Position numbers and translations under genes: made by a program
Assembly: GCF_017052585.1 (NCBI RefSeq)
Contig: NZ_JAFFHZ010000001.1
Location: 5,332,001-5,396,000, forward strand
Length of the DNA: 64,000 bases
Source of the DNA: Paenibacillus apiarius
Lineage (GTDB): Bacteria > Bacillota > Bacilli > Paenibacillales > Paenibacillaceae
Direction: 5' to 3'
Notes under the pieces: model-generated
What the model was told of the DNA's origin: nothing
What the model saw: only the letters and a program-made list of their open reading frames with translations
Databases searched by the model: none
In this document: piece by piece, positions 17,430 through 25,975 of the stretch
Layout: each line of letters begins with the position of its first letter
Position numbering within the stretch: position 1 is the stretch's first letter

Positions 17430-17720
17430 ATGAATTACTTCGGAATTTCCGTGCTGACATGTCTGGTTCTGTCACTCATTACTTATGCAATGGGTGGTTG
17501 GGCATTGACCGCAGAGAGCAATGCATGGATCGGCGTTATTTTGCTGGGGATTGGAGCTTTGTTGTCCGGCGCCTTCATAGGCGGGGATCGGTTGAGAGCG
17601 AATGATCACTCCAGCACGGATGAAGACCGGCAGTTTCGTAACCGATGGGGTCATGTTGCCTTCCTTGCGTGCCTTCCATTTCTGTTCGTAGCGATATTCA
17701 TTTTTGCGTTGTTAAAATGA
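17430..17720 (+). CDS. DUF5316-like small membrane protein
   Basis: 96 residues from ATG 17430 after GCAGGAGGGA. Three hydrophobic segments are visible: about residues 5-22, 28-48 (with the conserved GALLSGAFIGGDRLRAN at its end) and 73-95. This resembles the DUF5316 family of small integral membrane proteins of Bacillales, of unknown function. The next gene begins 31 bp downstream with its own ribosome binding site, so the two probably form one unit. Confidence 0.7.
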   Translation: MNYFGISVLTCLVLSLITYAMGGWALTAESNAWIGVILLGIGALLSGAFIGGDRLRANDHSSTDEDRQFRNRWGHVAFLACLPFLFVAIFIFALLK

Positions 17721-17751
17721 CGGACATATCGAACTGAGAGGAGGGGAATTG

Positions 17752-17946
17752 ATGTCGTTCATGAATTCATCCGGTATTATTGTGTTCATTCTCGTCTGGG
17801 GGATCGGTTTTTTTCTGGTTGCCGCAGCGATCAGTTACGGAATCAACCGTTCTAAGCTTGTTCAGAAGCTAGACGATCTGCAGAATGAAGTCCGGCAGCT
17901 GCGCAGCGAGATTCAGCAGTCGAAGCAGCAAAACCATAGTGATTAA
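17752..17946 (+). CDS. Single-pass membrane protein with coiled-coil tail, 64 aa
   Basis: Starts at ATG 17752 after GAGGAGGGG (TTG 17749 is the longer alternative). One hydrophobic helix spans about residues 8-30, followed by a charged heptad-like tail (LVQKLDDLQNEVRQLRSEIQ) suited to a coiled coil. Size and layout recall small membrane-tethered assembly or regulatory proteins; no specific family is recognised. A GNAT gene begins 23 bp later. Confidence 0.6.
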   Translation: MSFMNSSGIIVFILVWGIGFFLVAAAISYGINRSKLVQKLDDLQNEVRQLRSEIQQSKQQNHSD

Positions 17947-17969
17947 TATCCTATTTGGCGGAGGATTGC

Positions 17970-18443
17970 ATGAATATTAGAAACGTCAAAGCTTCAGACT
18001 ACAAGATGATTATTCCAGTTATAAATGAGTGGTGGAATGGTCGTCAAATGGCTGATATGTTACCGAAGCTATTCTTTGATTATTTTCAAAATACCAGCTA
18101 TATAGTTGAAGAAAACGAAAAGGTTATTGGTTTCCTTATTGGATTTTTGTCTCAAACCAACAATAAAGAGGCCTATATTCATTTTGTTGGCCTGCATCCG
18201 CAATACCGCCAACATGGCATTGGCCGCAAACTTTATGAAACCTTCTTTGATCACGCTAAGAGAAACGGGGTTGAAACCGTCCGTTGTGTAACTTCACCAG
18301 TGAACAAAGTTTCAATTGCATTTCATACGAAAATAGGATTTGCAATCGAAAAAAACGGAGAGAAAGAAATGAACGGAGTTGCTGTACACACTGATTATGA
18401 CGGTCCGAATCAAGATAGAGTTTTATTTGTTAAAACACTATAA
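17970..18443 (+). CDS. GNAT-family N-acetyltransferase
   Basis: 157 residues from ATG 17970 after GGCGGAGGAT. The GNAT fold is marked by the strand EAYIHFVGLHPQYR and the acetyl-CoA pyrophosphate loop QHGIGRKLY, followed by SPVNKVSIAFHTKIGF typical of motif B. The acceptor substrate is unknown. The gene overlaps the 3' end of the convergent DinB-like gene by six bases. Base composition is slightly more AT-rich than its neighbours. Confidence 0.85.
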   Translation: MNIRNVKASDYKMIIPVINEWWNGRQMADMLPKLFFDYFQNTSYIVEENEKVIGFLIGFLSQTNNKEAYIHFVGLHPQYRQHGIGRKLYETFFDHAKRNGVETVRCVTSPVNKVSIAFHTKIGFAIEKNGEKEMNGVAVHTDYDGPNQDRVLFVKTL

Positions 18444-18968
18444 CCCGTCAGCCCTTGATAGGGGGGCCTCACGCGGAATGGACAACGTGTTCCACGCATC
18501 TGATTTCAACTGTTTGGCGATGAAGACAATCTGGCCGACGTGATACGAGTAGTGGGACATTTGGCGTTCAATGGCTTCCATAACGGTATGGGGCTCGTTA
18601 CGTATGTGGACGATTTTCAGCAGATCTGCGCCAGTCAATGCTTGCAGGGCATCAAGAAAGACGCCCCACCCCCGGTTCCATATTTGCAAGAGTTCCTCCA
18701 TCGACTGTATGGAATCAACAAATTCATCATCCCGGTTGCGATTCGGCTTCTCGCCATCGCTGTTCAGGAAGTCGGTCCACCGGGAGAGCATGTTCCCGCT
18801 CATATGCTGCACAATGACCGCAATGCTGTTCGATTCTTCATTCAAGGACCAGTGAATGTGATCGCTTTGCAGCTGTTCCAGCGCGCGCTCGGCGTTTGCT
18901 TTGAGAGCATTGAATCTACTAATAACGACACGTAAATATTCCATTCCAACATTTTTATCATTTGACAT
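18438..18968 (-). CDS. DinB-like (DUF1572) protein
   Basis: 176 residues on the minus strand, start about seven bases after GGAGGT. It has the four-helix DinB/YfiT-like layout with candidate metal histidines spaced along the chain: IVQHMSGN near residue 52 and RQMSHYSYHVGQIVFIAKQ near residue 140. Members of this superfamily are putative metal-dependent thiol transferases, many without known substrate; DUF1572 is the nearest label. The gene converges with a GNAT gene and overlaps it by six bases. Confidence 0.8.
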   Translation of the reverse strand: MSNDKNVGMEYLRVVISRFNALKANAERALEQLQSDHIHWSLNEESNSIAVIVQHMSGNMLSRWTDFLNSDGEKPNRNRDDEFVDSIQSMEELLQIWNRGWGVFLDALQALTGADLLKIVHIRNEPHTVMEAIERQMSHYSYHVGQIVFIAKQLKSDAWNTLSIPREAPLSRADGL

Positions 18969-19074
18969 GGAGCGGTACCTCCGAGACGGTTTTGTAGTTC
19001 ATTATATATGGAAAATAATTTCTGACCTAGTGCTTGAGACATGCTGTTGGACGATTTCCAGTAGAGGAGCCGGC

Positions 19075-19376
19075 GAACTGCATTTGTGCAGTTGTTTTTG
19101 GGAAATAGCGCCCTTTTCGGTGTTTGAACTGCAAATGTGCAGGTTAAAGCGAGGGGATTACCATTATTTATGCGATTATGTGGAAATGAACTGCACGATT
19201 GCAGTCGAGCGTGACGAAAGACGCAAAAGGGGAACTCTTAACTGTATAATTGCAGTCGGAGACGTTCCCTCCCACTAAAACATCAAACGGTAGAGCACTT
19301 GGGCAATGCTGGAATCGTTGTTACTGACTGAAAGGGATAGTGAGCGGAAACGCCGGACGGAGAGAATATCACCTCA
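19075..19376 (+). repeat. Dispersed intergenic repeat, copy 3
   Basis: The four palindromic units start near 19075, 19125, 19188 and 19239 (spacings 50, 63, 51), matching copies 1 and 2. The first unit is a clean AACTGCA-TTTG-TGCAGTT palindrome. Similarity with copy 2 continues to about 19376 across the GTTGTTACTGACTGAA segment. The length variants and the absence of terminal inverted repeats or an ORF make a classic insertion sequence unlikely. Confidence 0.8.
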
Positions 19377-19647
19377 CTAACCAACAGTTCTCTCGTATCA
19401 TTCGTATAAACACAAACTCGTGCGAGTGCTTCCTGATATAGGATCCCAGACGCATATGAGCAAACGGAACCAGATTCAGAAAACGTTCGTACCGCAAGGA
19501 GATGAATGTGCAAAGCTCGGCATCATCCTCAATATCCCGTATTGCAGCGTGCAAGACAGAAGTGCTGTGCTGCCGACTTCGTTCCATCAGATACCGCTCT
19601 GTCTCATCCAAATGACGAAGCAATGCTTCCTCTCGGATATGCCGCAA
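19369..19647 (-). CDS. Possible small hypothetical protein or gene remnant
   Basis: A 92-residue frame with natural-looking composition (EEALLRHLDETERYLMER; DIEDDAELCTFISLRYERFL), but it would need a TTG start and no ribosome binding site is visible. Its end touches repeat copy 3. It may be a decayed gene. The following 19648-20165 holds no other gene that I can support. Confidence 0.25.
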   Translation of the reverse strand: MRHIREEALLRHLDETERYLMERSRQHSTSVLHAAIRDIEDDAELCTFISLRYERFLNLVPFAHMRLGSYIRKHSHEFVFIRMIRENCWLVR

Positions 19648-20165
19648 GCCGTGTTTAGCATCAGATATCCGCCCTACATTTGTATTGTATCATGAAAATA
19701 GAGATATAAGGAAAAAATTACTTGTAGGAATGGGCCGTGTATTCCATAATAAATAAATAGCATAAAATCATGCCTGATGGTATATGCGGGACAGGGACAT
19801 GAACGAGTGAACTTGGTTGGACCTGAAGATGACATGTGACGGCTCTGGTCCACAGAAGAATAGACGCTGCGCTGTTCCATAGAACGAACAGTGTGAGGGA
19901 AGCCAGCGCTCCTTTGGGTTATCGGTACCCACAATAGTCTGGTTGATTGAATAAGTACGCCCGTCCCTTTTGCCGAGCTGAAAAAGAGCCAGAGCTGTTT
20001 CGTTTAAGCGGCATATGGTGAAGTTTTTAAAGGTTATCGTTTATAAAATATTTTAGAAAAGTGCAACATTACATTATTTTCTAGCGTATATTAACTAAAT
20101 GGATGATAATACCGATAACTGCAAATAGAGGGAAACCCATCTAATAGAGTAAGGATGAGCATATT

Positions 20166-20642
20166 ATGAGCTTGGTTATTCAAAAAATGGAAATAGAAGA
20201 AAAAGACATCCTTAAAAATTTGATGCAATACTATTTTTATGATTTTTCGGAATATGTTCGTTGCGATGTCAATGAATGCGGACAGTTTGATGAATACCCA
20301 TATTTAGATTCTTATTGGGGTGGAGAGGGAAAAGTTCCGTTTTACATCCAATTTGAAGGCAATTATATTGGTTTTGTTCTTGTGCGCTTCGTCCGTTCAT
20401 TCGACAAGGATTATTACTCTATCGCTGAATTTTTTGTCATGAAGAAATATCGGAGATCAGGGCTGGGCCGGCAAGCGGCAATACATATCTTTGATTTGTT
20501 TCCGGGGAATTGGGAAGTATGTCAGCTTGAAAGCAATAAACCGGCACAAGACTTCTGGATAGATGTCATAGGGCAATATACGAACAACACTTATTCCGAT
20601 CGAATTGAACACGGGAAAAGAATACAACAATTTGTGAATTAA
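20166..20642 (+). CDS. GNAT-family N-acetyltransferase
   Basis: 158 residues from ATG 20166 after AAGGATGAG. GNAT markers are the central strands ending in IAEFFVMKKYRRSGLGRQAA, with the acetyl-CoA loop RRSGLGRQAA, and a C-terminal segment with NKPAQDFW. The acceptor is unknown. The gene stands alone and is more AT-rich than the surrounding housekeeping genes. The 280 bp that follow contain no convincing gene. Confidence 0.85.
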   Translation: MSLVIQKMEIEEKDILKNLMQYYFYDFSEYVRCDVNECGQFDEYPYLDSYWGGEGKVPFYIQFEGNYIGFVLVRFVRSFDKDYYSIAEFFVMKKYRRSGLGRQAAIHIFDLFPGNWEVCQLESNKPAQDFWIDVIGQYTNNTYSDRIEHGKRIQQFVN

Positions 20643-20925
20643 CGTTATGTAACGACATCTAGTTAACATTGCCGCATGAAGAATCGAGTGATTACGTTCC
20701 AATTGAAACGCAGTTGAAGACTATCGAAAAGCGTGGTCAGAGAGGATGGCGAGAGCCGCAATCTAGGAGATATTGTTGGACGATCATCACGGCAGGAGGA
20801 GTACATGATGGAATACGGCACAGCATCAATCCTCCCGTTTTACCCATTGTGGAGAGTCCAAAGAAAAAAATGCACGGCTGATTTCCGCATCGGAAAACGA
20901 CCTCACAGTGGGGGTGATATCCTTG

Positions 20926-21444
20926 ATGTTAATTGATAAATATGTGCCCGAATTCGATTATTCCATGGCGAACAGCAAGCAGATACATGGCAGCAAACAG
21001 CAAATCCTCTCGCTTTTGCACCATGTCAATTTTGACAAGTCGTGGTTGATGAGAACTCTGTTCTCGATACGCGGAGTATCGAACCAATTGTTGACCTTGG
21101 AAAAATTAATCGAGGACGGGTTAATCATTTTAGAAGAAACCGGGGACGAAATTTTTATTGGACTCATCGGACAACCGTGGAAGTGGAACGGAAATGTTTT
21201 GCCTATGACGCCTGATGAATTCATTGCGTTCCGCGAACCGAATTTTATAAAAATAGCTATGAATTTCTATATCGAGTCACTCTGTGGGGATGACATCCAA
21301 CAAGTTATTACGGTAACGAGAATGTATGGCACGAATAAGAAGGCCAAAAAGATGTTTTCGCGTTATTGGATGTTGATTTCGCCGTTCAGTTCCATCATTA
21401 GATTTGAAATGTTGCGCGTCATAAAGCGGGAATTGGAAGGATGA
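20926..21444 (+). CDS. Conserved hypothetical protein, 172 aa
   Basis: ATG 20926 lies ten bases after GGGGGTG; a GTG at 20908 would add six residues. The C-terminal pattern (TRMYGTNKKAKKMFSRYW followed by PFSSIIRFEMLRVIKREL) resembles a widespread family of uncharacterised proteins in which R.....A...F..YW...PFS..IR..MLR is conserved, probably with an SRPBCC-like fold. This likeness is from memory of the pattern and is not certain. No signal peptide or membrane segment. Confidence 0.55.
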   Translation: MLIDKYVPEFDYSMANSKQIHGSKQQILSLLHHVNFDKSWLMRTLFSIRGVSNQLLTLEKLIEDGLIILEETGDEIFIGLIGQPWKWNGNVLPMTPDEFIAFREPNFIKIAMNFYIESLCGDDIQQVITVTRMYGTNKKAKKMFSRYWMLISPFSSIIRFEMLRVIKRELEG

Positions 21445-21456
21445 TAGCAGGAATAT

Positions 21457-21603
21457 ATGAACGGCGTGGAGAAGAAGATCTTGTGCAAGGTACCGCAAAC
21501 GCAATGCCGATTGGCTTCTGATGAGGACATGGACCGCTTCATCAAGACGTTCGGTACAATTGCAAGCAGATATGTCACGGAAATAGGATATCATTCCTAT
21601 TGA
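21457..21603 (+). CDS. Short ORF of 48 codons, possible remnant
   Basis: ATG 21457 with AGGA only four bases upstream, ending at 21603 just before the next GNAT gene. The sequence (DEDMDRFIKTFGTIASRY) looks protein-like but matches nothing I recognise. It may be a fragment left by deletion, like others in this region. Confidence 0.25.
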   Translation: MNGVEKKILCKVPQTQCRLASDEDMDRFIKTFGTIASRYVTEIGYHSY

Positions 21604-21638
21604 GTGAGAAGCAGAAGCGAGAGGAGACAATACATATT

Positions 21639-22181
21639 ATGAAATCGTTCCCGATTCTAGAAACAGACCGCTTGAGGTTAAGGCAGTTAAGGGCGGAAGA
21701 TGCCCAAGAGCTTTATCATTACTTTTCACAGGATGAAGTTACGCAATATTATGATTTGGAGAGCTTCGTCGAAATGAGGCAGGCTGAAGAGCTGATAGCG
21801 AATTGGAACCGGAGATATGAAGAGCAGCAAGGCATACGGTGGGGGATTACCTACAAGCCTGACGATGTCATTATCGGCACTTGCGGCTTCCACAACTGGT
21901 TCAAGGATCATCGCAAGGCGGAAATCGGCTATGAGTTGACCCCTGAATATTGGCGGCAAGGTATTATGACCGAAGCGATTGCGCAAGTGATGAAATTCGG
22001 TTTTGAAGAAATGGGGCTGCACCGGATTGAGGCATTTATTGATCCGGATAATATCTCTTCGCGCAAATTGCTGGAGAAGGCCGGACTGCGCGAAGAAGGA
22101 CGGCTGCGGGAATGCTTCTACGAGAAGGGGCAATTCGTCGATGCGGTCATCTTTTCTATATTGAAGCGGGAGTTTAGCTAG
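21639..22181 (+). CDS. RimJ/RimL-type GNAT acetyltransferase
   Basis: 180 residues from ATG 21639 (preceded by GAGGAGA). Typical for the family: ILETDRLRLRQLRAEDAQEL at the N-terminus, GTCGFHNW strand, EIGYELTPEYWRQGIMTEA with the acetyl-CoA loop, and the C-terminal NISSRKLLEKAGLREEGR. Members acetylate N-terminal amino groups of ribosomal proteins or other amines; the target here is unknown. The frame can be extended to TTG 21600, but that has no ribosome binding site. Confidence 0.87.
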   Translation: MKSFPILETDRLRLRQLRAEDAQELYHYFSQDEVTQYYDLESFVEMRQAEELIANWNRRYEEQQGIRWGITYKPDDVIIGTCGFHNWFKDHRKAEIGYELTPEYWRQGIMTEAIAQVMKFGFEEMGLHRIEAFIDPDNISSRKLLEKAGLREEGRLRECFYEKGQFVDAVIFSILKREFS

Positions 22182-22254
22182 GATTTTCACTTCGGAAATG
22201 ATATCGGGTGCGTTCCGTATAGTAACATACTAGATGAGGCACCGGAGGGTTCCT

Positions 22255-22515
22255 ATGGAATACATGGTCATTATTTTATTGCTGTTTATCATTTTACTGA
22301 TTACAGAAAAAGTGAATAGCTTGCAAGCGCAGGTGAGAAGCATGAAGTATACTTTAGAACAGATCGCGAATCAGTTCGGAGTGCCTGAACATCCGATTAA
22401 CAATGAATTGCGTATTCTTAGGACAGAAGGCAAAAAGATCGAAGCCGTCAAAGAGGCGAGAAGAGTTCTTGGCCTTTCCTTAAGAGAAGCCAAAGAATAT
22501 GTGGAGGCTTTATAA
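22255..22515 (+). CDS. Membrane-anchored protein with L7/L12 C-terminal-like domain
   Basis: 86 residues from ATG 22255 after GGAGGG. An N-terminal hydrophobic helix (MVIILLLFIILLI) is followed by a short linker and a C-terminal domain (KKIEAVKEARRVLGLSLREA) that matches the fold motif of ribosomal protein L7/L12 CTD (KIxVIKxVRxxTGLGLKEAK). Such L7/L12-like small proteins are common in Bacillales; their function is unknown. A terminator follows at once. Confidence 0.75.
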   Translation: MEYMVIILLLFIILLITEKVNSLQAQVRSMKYTLEQIANQFGVPEHPINNELRILRTEGKKIEAVKEARRVLGLSLREAKEYVEAL

Positions 22516-22533
22516 AACTCATTTTCATGCCTG

Positions 22534-22558
22534 AAAGCCGCTGAAATGCGGCTTTTTT
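22534..22558 (+). terminator. Terminator after L7/L12-like gene
   Basis: AAAGCCGC pairs with GCGGCTTT around TGAAAT, followed by TTTT. Confidence 0.85.
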
Positions 22559-22676
22559 AGGTTGGCGTTATTTGTAAACGTTCTGAAAAAAGAATATCAT
22601 TAAAGGTATGAGGGCTCTTTAGAGGGTTGCATGCTCTCTAAACAATACTAATATTTGGGGTAGATAGGTGAATATC

Positions 22677-23222
22677 ATGCTTGCATATACGATTTGCTTT
22701 ATTAAAAGAAAGAACGACATTCTGCTCCTGAACCGGGAAGCACCTGCGTGGATGGGAGCGTGGAACGGTGTTGGCGGCAAGCTGGAGCCGGGCGAGACAC
22801 CAAGAGAATCGATTCTCCGCGAGGTGAAGGAGGAGACAGGCATTCAATTGGATGAAGGAATCCGCTTCAAGGGCGTCGTGACCTGGACCGTGGATCAGAA
22901 TCGAGCTGGCGGAATGTATTTATACTTTGCCGAGGTTGAAGATCATTTTGAATACGCAACTCCATTGAAGACGGAAGAAGGCATACTAGACTGGAAGGAT
23001 ATCGATTGGATTTTGCATCGTGATAACGTCGGCGTCGCCACGAATATCGTTCATTTTTTGCCTCTGCTCTTGAGAGATTCTTATTGCTATGAGCATTTTT
23101 GCGACTTCCGTAATGGTCGGATTGTGCACACGGAGTGTGAACGGATCTCGAATGATGTGGAGCAGCGGGATGAATTATTGCGAGAGCTGAGATTTAACCG
23201 GGATACTGTTTATATTACTTAA
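22677..23222 (+). CDS. Nudix hydrolase, MutT/8-oxo-dGTP diphosphatase-like
   Basis: 181 residues. The complete Nudix box is present in the segment that begins GGKLEPGETPRESILREV and ends with KEETGI, matching GX5EX7REUXEEXGU. Upstream, WMGAWNGVGG is typical of MutT-type enzymes that sanitise oxidised nucleotides. ATG 22677 is used; a GTG at 22668 would add three residues. A second, different Nudix gene follows within 20 bp, so the two form a pair. Cytosolic; exact substrate not determined. Confidence 0.87.
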   Translation: MLAYTICFIKRKNDILLLNREAPAWMGAWNGVGGKLEPGETPRESILREVKEETGIQLDEGIRFKGVVTWTVDQNRAGGMYLYFAEVEDHFEYATPLKTEEGILDWKDIDWILHRDNVGVATNIVHFLPLLLRDSYCYEHFCDFRNGRIVHTECERISNDVEQRDELLRELRFNRDTVYIT

Positions 23223-23239
23223 AATAAAGGGTGGAAGTT

Positions 23240-23737
23240 TTGAAAAAATGCAAAATCATCGTGACTGCAGGGGCCATCATTCGTGATCAGCGGGGCAGAA
23301 TTCTGATGCAAAAGCGCTCGGATCATGGAAATTGGGGGTTGCCTGGAGGCGGGATGGAGCCAGGAGAAGCGATTGAAGAAACGATGACTCGGGAAATCTA
23401 CGAGGAAACAGGTCTCTTCGTGGAGCAGCACGAGTTGTACTCGATATATAGCGGGGAACGCATGCAATATACATATGCAGACGGCAATGAGGTCGCGATC
23501 GTCATGTTCCTGTTCAACGCAAAGGTGAATCTAAACGGAAAACTGGCAGAGGACGGGAAAACGTTGATGCATCAAGATAATAGCCATGAATCATTGTCAT
23601 TGGAATTTCAGTCCTTGGAACAAATTGATATAAAGGAGATAAGCACCGTTCAAAGACCTGTCTTCGAGGATTTATTGTTACGAAAAATCAAATTTGCTGC
23701 AAAAAGAGGATCAGAATCTGCTGGACATGATTCATAG
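23240..23737 (+). CDS. Nudix hydrolase, second of the pair
   Basis: 165 residues from TTG 23240, five to six bases after GGGTGG; GTG 23231 is the alternative. The Nudix box starts with GGGMEPGEAIEETMTREI and ends YEETGL, with all the catalytic glutamates. The N-terminal strand (VTAGAIIRDQRGRILMQKR) and WGLPGGG are characteristic of nucleotide-directed family members. It starts 17 bp after the stop of the preceding Nudix gene. The two are not close copies, so they probably act on different substrates. Confidence 0.86.
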   Translation: MKKCKIIVTAGAIIRDQRGRILMQKRSDHGNWGLPGGGMEPGEAIEETMTREIYEETGLFVEQHELYSIYSGERMQYTYADGNEVAIVMFLFNAKVNLNGKLAEDGKTLMHQDNSHESLSLEFQSLEQIDIKEISTVQRPVFEDLLLRKIKFAAKRGSESAGHDS

Positions 23738-23973
23738 TTATCATACAGAGGGAAGAGCAGATATTCCGTGGCCACGGAGCCTGCTCTTTCTGTCTGTTTT
23801 GACGAAATCAACAAAAAAGAATGAGGCATTCATGATGATAGAGTATTCATTTTACTTGCCATTCTGGGACTTTGTGGAATACGATATATCAACAGCACAT
23901 CCATTATTACGTAGACGGACAGCATGTTGCGGGGTGGCGAGAAGCTGCAATGAAAAAGACAAAGGAGCGGAAC
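23738..23973 (+). other. Gap with a gene remnant
   Basis: No intact gene. One frame ending at the next start reads QQHIHYYVDGQHVAGWREAA, which looks like the tail of a conserved protein whose 5' part is gone. It runs in frame into the kinase gene at 23974, so it could be mistaken for an N-terminal extension of that protein. Confidence 0.35.
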
Positions 23974-25023
23974 ATGATCAGAAAGGAACATATCGAGCAA
24001 ATTTTAAAATCATATTTTCAGGATCGCGTGCAAGCTTACAAACTAATCGACAATAGCTGGGAAGATGAATATCGGTATATTGCAATCGTCACGACAGTGA
24101 ATCATGGACATGTCGTCGTGAAGTGTTACAGCGACCCATCTACCGATAGCGACAAAATCGACGGATGGGCGCACTTGGCTCTTGCATACCGTCAGCACGG
24201 CATTCATACGCCGGAATTCTATCGAACGGAAGCCGGAAGCTATAGGGTGACCATGACGGTGGAAGGGCATCTATTTTATATCTGGACAGAGGAGTTTATG
24301 CCGGAGAAGACGATGGATGATCTGGAACTGGACATGGAGGACCTGCCACCTGATTTTCTGCGGCAGCTGGGAAGCTGCATGGGGACCATGCATATGATCA
24401 CGCTTCGCAACGGGATGCAGTATGACTGGAGCAGTCCGTACGTGCTGTTCGATCCGGAAGAAGAGAACTATGAACATGCGTTGCAATTGTATGATGGGTT
24501 AAAGGACACGGAAGCAGACACTCGCTTGCTTGAGGAAATATGGGAGATTTACAACCGCAAGCGTGCGGAGCTGCAGTCTGTATTTCACGCTTTGCCAGCT
24601 GGTGGCGTGCAAGGGGACTTGTCGATGAACAACATTCTGGTTGATGGGAATCAGCGGCTGGCTGGCCTTATCGATTATAATCTGGCGGGTAACGACAAAT
24701 TTTTGTCCTACATGATGCAGGAAGGCATCTTTCTATGCTTTGAATGCTATCGGGAGGAATGGCTGGACCGCGAGAAATGCGCATATATGGAGCAGCGCTT
24801 CAAATATTTCTTCGACGGATATACAGAGCAATATCCATTGACACAAGCGGAACGCAGCCACGTCAATGTGTTCTACAATATAATCCGGCCATTCCGCTGG
24901 GATAAAGTGAACATCACCCTGGGCAAAGCGGAGGCGGGATTATGGCAGGAAGTAAATGAGCGCCTGCAGTGGATGTATCGCGAATTGACGCGGGATGATA
25001 TGTTGGACTACTTGGAATCGTAA
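23974..25023 (+). CDS. APH-like phosphotransferase family protein
   Basis: 349 residues from ATG 23974 after AAAGGAGCGG; the frame is open to 23872, but that part looks like a remnant of another gene. The kinase-like C-lobe has GGVQGDLSMNNILV near residue 210 and LAGLIDYNLAGND after it, corresponding to the HxDxxxxN and IDF/IDW motifs. The catalytic-loop histidine is glutamine here. The substrate is unknown: members phosphorylate aminoglycosides, choline, homoserine or sugars. A GNAT gene follows 46 bp later on the same strand. Confidence 0.75.
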   Translation: MIRKEHIEQILKSYFQDRVQAYKLIDNSWEDEYRYIAIVTTVNHGHVVVKCYSDPSTDSDKIDGWAHLALAYRQHGIHTPEFYRTEAGSYRVTMTVEGHLFYIWTEEFMPEKTMDDLELDMEDLPPDFLRQLGSCMGTMHMITLRNGMQYDWSSPYVLFDPEEENYEHALQLYDGLKDTEADTRLLEEIWEIYNRKRAELQSVFHALPAGGVQGDLSMNNILVDGNQRLAGLIDYNLAGNDKFLSYMMQEGIFLCFECYREEWLDREKCAYMEQRFKYFFDGYTEQYPLTQAERSHVNVFYNIIRPFRWDKVNITLGKAEAGLWQEVNERLQWMYRELTRDDMLDYLES

Positions 25024-25069
25024 CGACGGCAGGAAATGCGCGTTATGTACGGAAAAGGAGAAACTATTA

Positions 25070-25960
25070 ATGAGCCAGCACACCTTCATTCGTGATTACA
25101 AACATATTGCGAAATATAGACGGAGCTTCAACCGGTTGGCGCAATCCGTATTCGGCATCGATTTTGAGGCATGGTATGGGCGAGGCTGCTGGGACGATCG
25201 CCATGTCTGTTTCTCTTTCCATGACGGGTGCGACATCGTTGCAAATGTTTCGGTGACCCATATGGATTATATGTTGGAGGGCAGGCCGTACAAGGCGCTC
25301 CAGATTGGAACGGTCATGACCCATCCGGAGGCCCGAAATCTCGGGTTGGCACGGCGGCTGCTGGAGAAAATATTGTCCGAGCGCGAGCGGGACTATGATT
25401 TCATCTATTTATTCGCGAATCCAGAAGTGTTGCAATTCTATCCCAAGTTCGGATTCGTCCGAGCAAGAGAAACGGCTTTTTATTCGCATCATTCGCTCGT
25501 ACAGACCGGCCGGAGCGCGGCACGCAAGCTGAATATCGACGAGACGGCGGAGTGGGAACTGCTCGCGCAGAAGGCAGCGGCCCGCATTCCGGTGTCTAAC
25601 CGCTGCGGAGCGGTTCGCGCAGAATCGATATTGCTCTGGTACTGCCTGAATATTTTTGGCGATCATATTTATTATATTGACGGCTGCGATGCCATCGTCA
25701 TCGCGGAACGCCGAGAGCAAGAGATCCATGTGTATGATGTCATTGCCGAACGGAAGCTTTCGTTAAATGAATGGATTCCTCATATGGCCGACCATTTCGC
25801 CGCTGAGGGGGAATACAGGATCATCTTCCACTTTACGCCGGACTTCGACGACATCCACCTGGAATCCAGCGAATGGGATCAATCGGATACATTATTCGTG
25901 AAGACGGACCGCGTATCTTTTCCGGCCGCGATCCGGTTCCCCATAACGGCTCAAGCATAG
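25070..25960 (+). CDS. GNAT-family N-acetyltransferase, two-domain type
   Basis: 296 residues from ATG 25070 after AAAAGGAG. The N-terminal GNAT domain (about 1-150) has LQIGTVMTHPEARNLGLARR with the acetyl-CoA loop and a strand-loop reading YDFIYLFANPEVLQFYPKFG. The C-terminal half (about 160-296) resembles the extra domain seen in Eis-like or YitI-like two-domain acetyltransferases. The acceptor is unknown. It converges with the YafY-type regulator gene, with only 15 bp between stop codons. Confidence 0.83.
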   Translation: MSQHTFIRDYKHIAKYRRSFNRLAQSVFGIDFEAWYGRGCWDDRHVCFSFHDGCDIVANVSVTHMDYMLEGRPYKALQIGTVMTHPEARNLGLARRLLEKILSERERDYDFIYLFANPEVLQFYPKFGFVRARETAFYSHHSLVQTGRSAARKLNIDETAEWELLAQKAAARIPVSNRCGAVRAESILLWYCLNIFGDHIYYIDGCDAIVIAERREQEIHVYDVIAERKLSLNEWIPHMADHFAAEGEYRIIFHFTPDFDDIHLESSEWDQSDTLFVKTDRVSFPAAIRFPITAQA

Positions 25961-25975
25961 ATAGCTGCGATGCGG

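Noticed and set aside
19075-19260. CRISPR-like array
   Set aside because: The four repeated units are short, degenerate palindromes with unequal spacing, present in three dispersed copies, and no cas genes are near.
19674-19934. Minus-strand 86-codon ORF
   Set aside because: Serine- and arginine-rich shadow-like composition, no ribosome binding site and no recognisable motif.
23872-23973. Extension of the kinase at 23974 by 34 residues
   Set aside because: The strong AAAGGAGCGG site is directly before 23974, and the extension reads like the tail of another protein.
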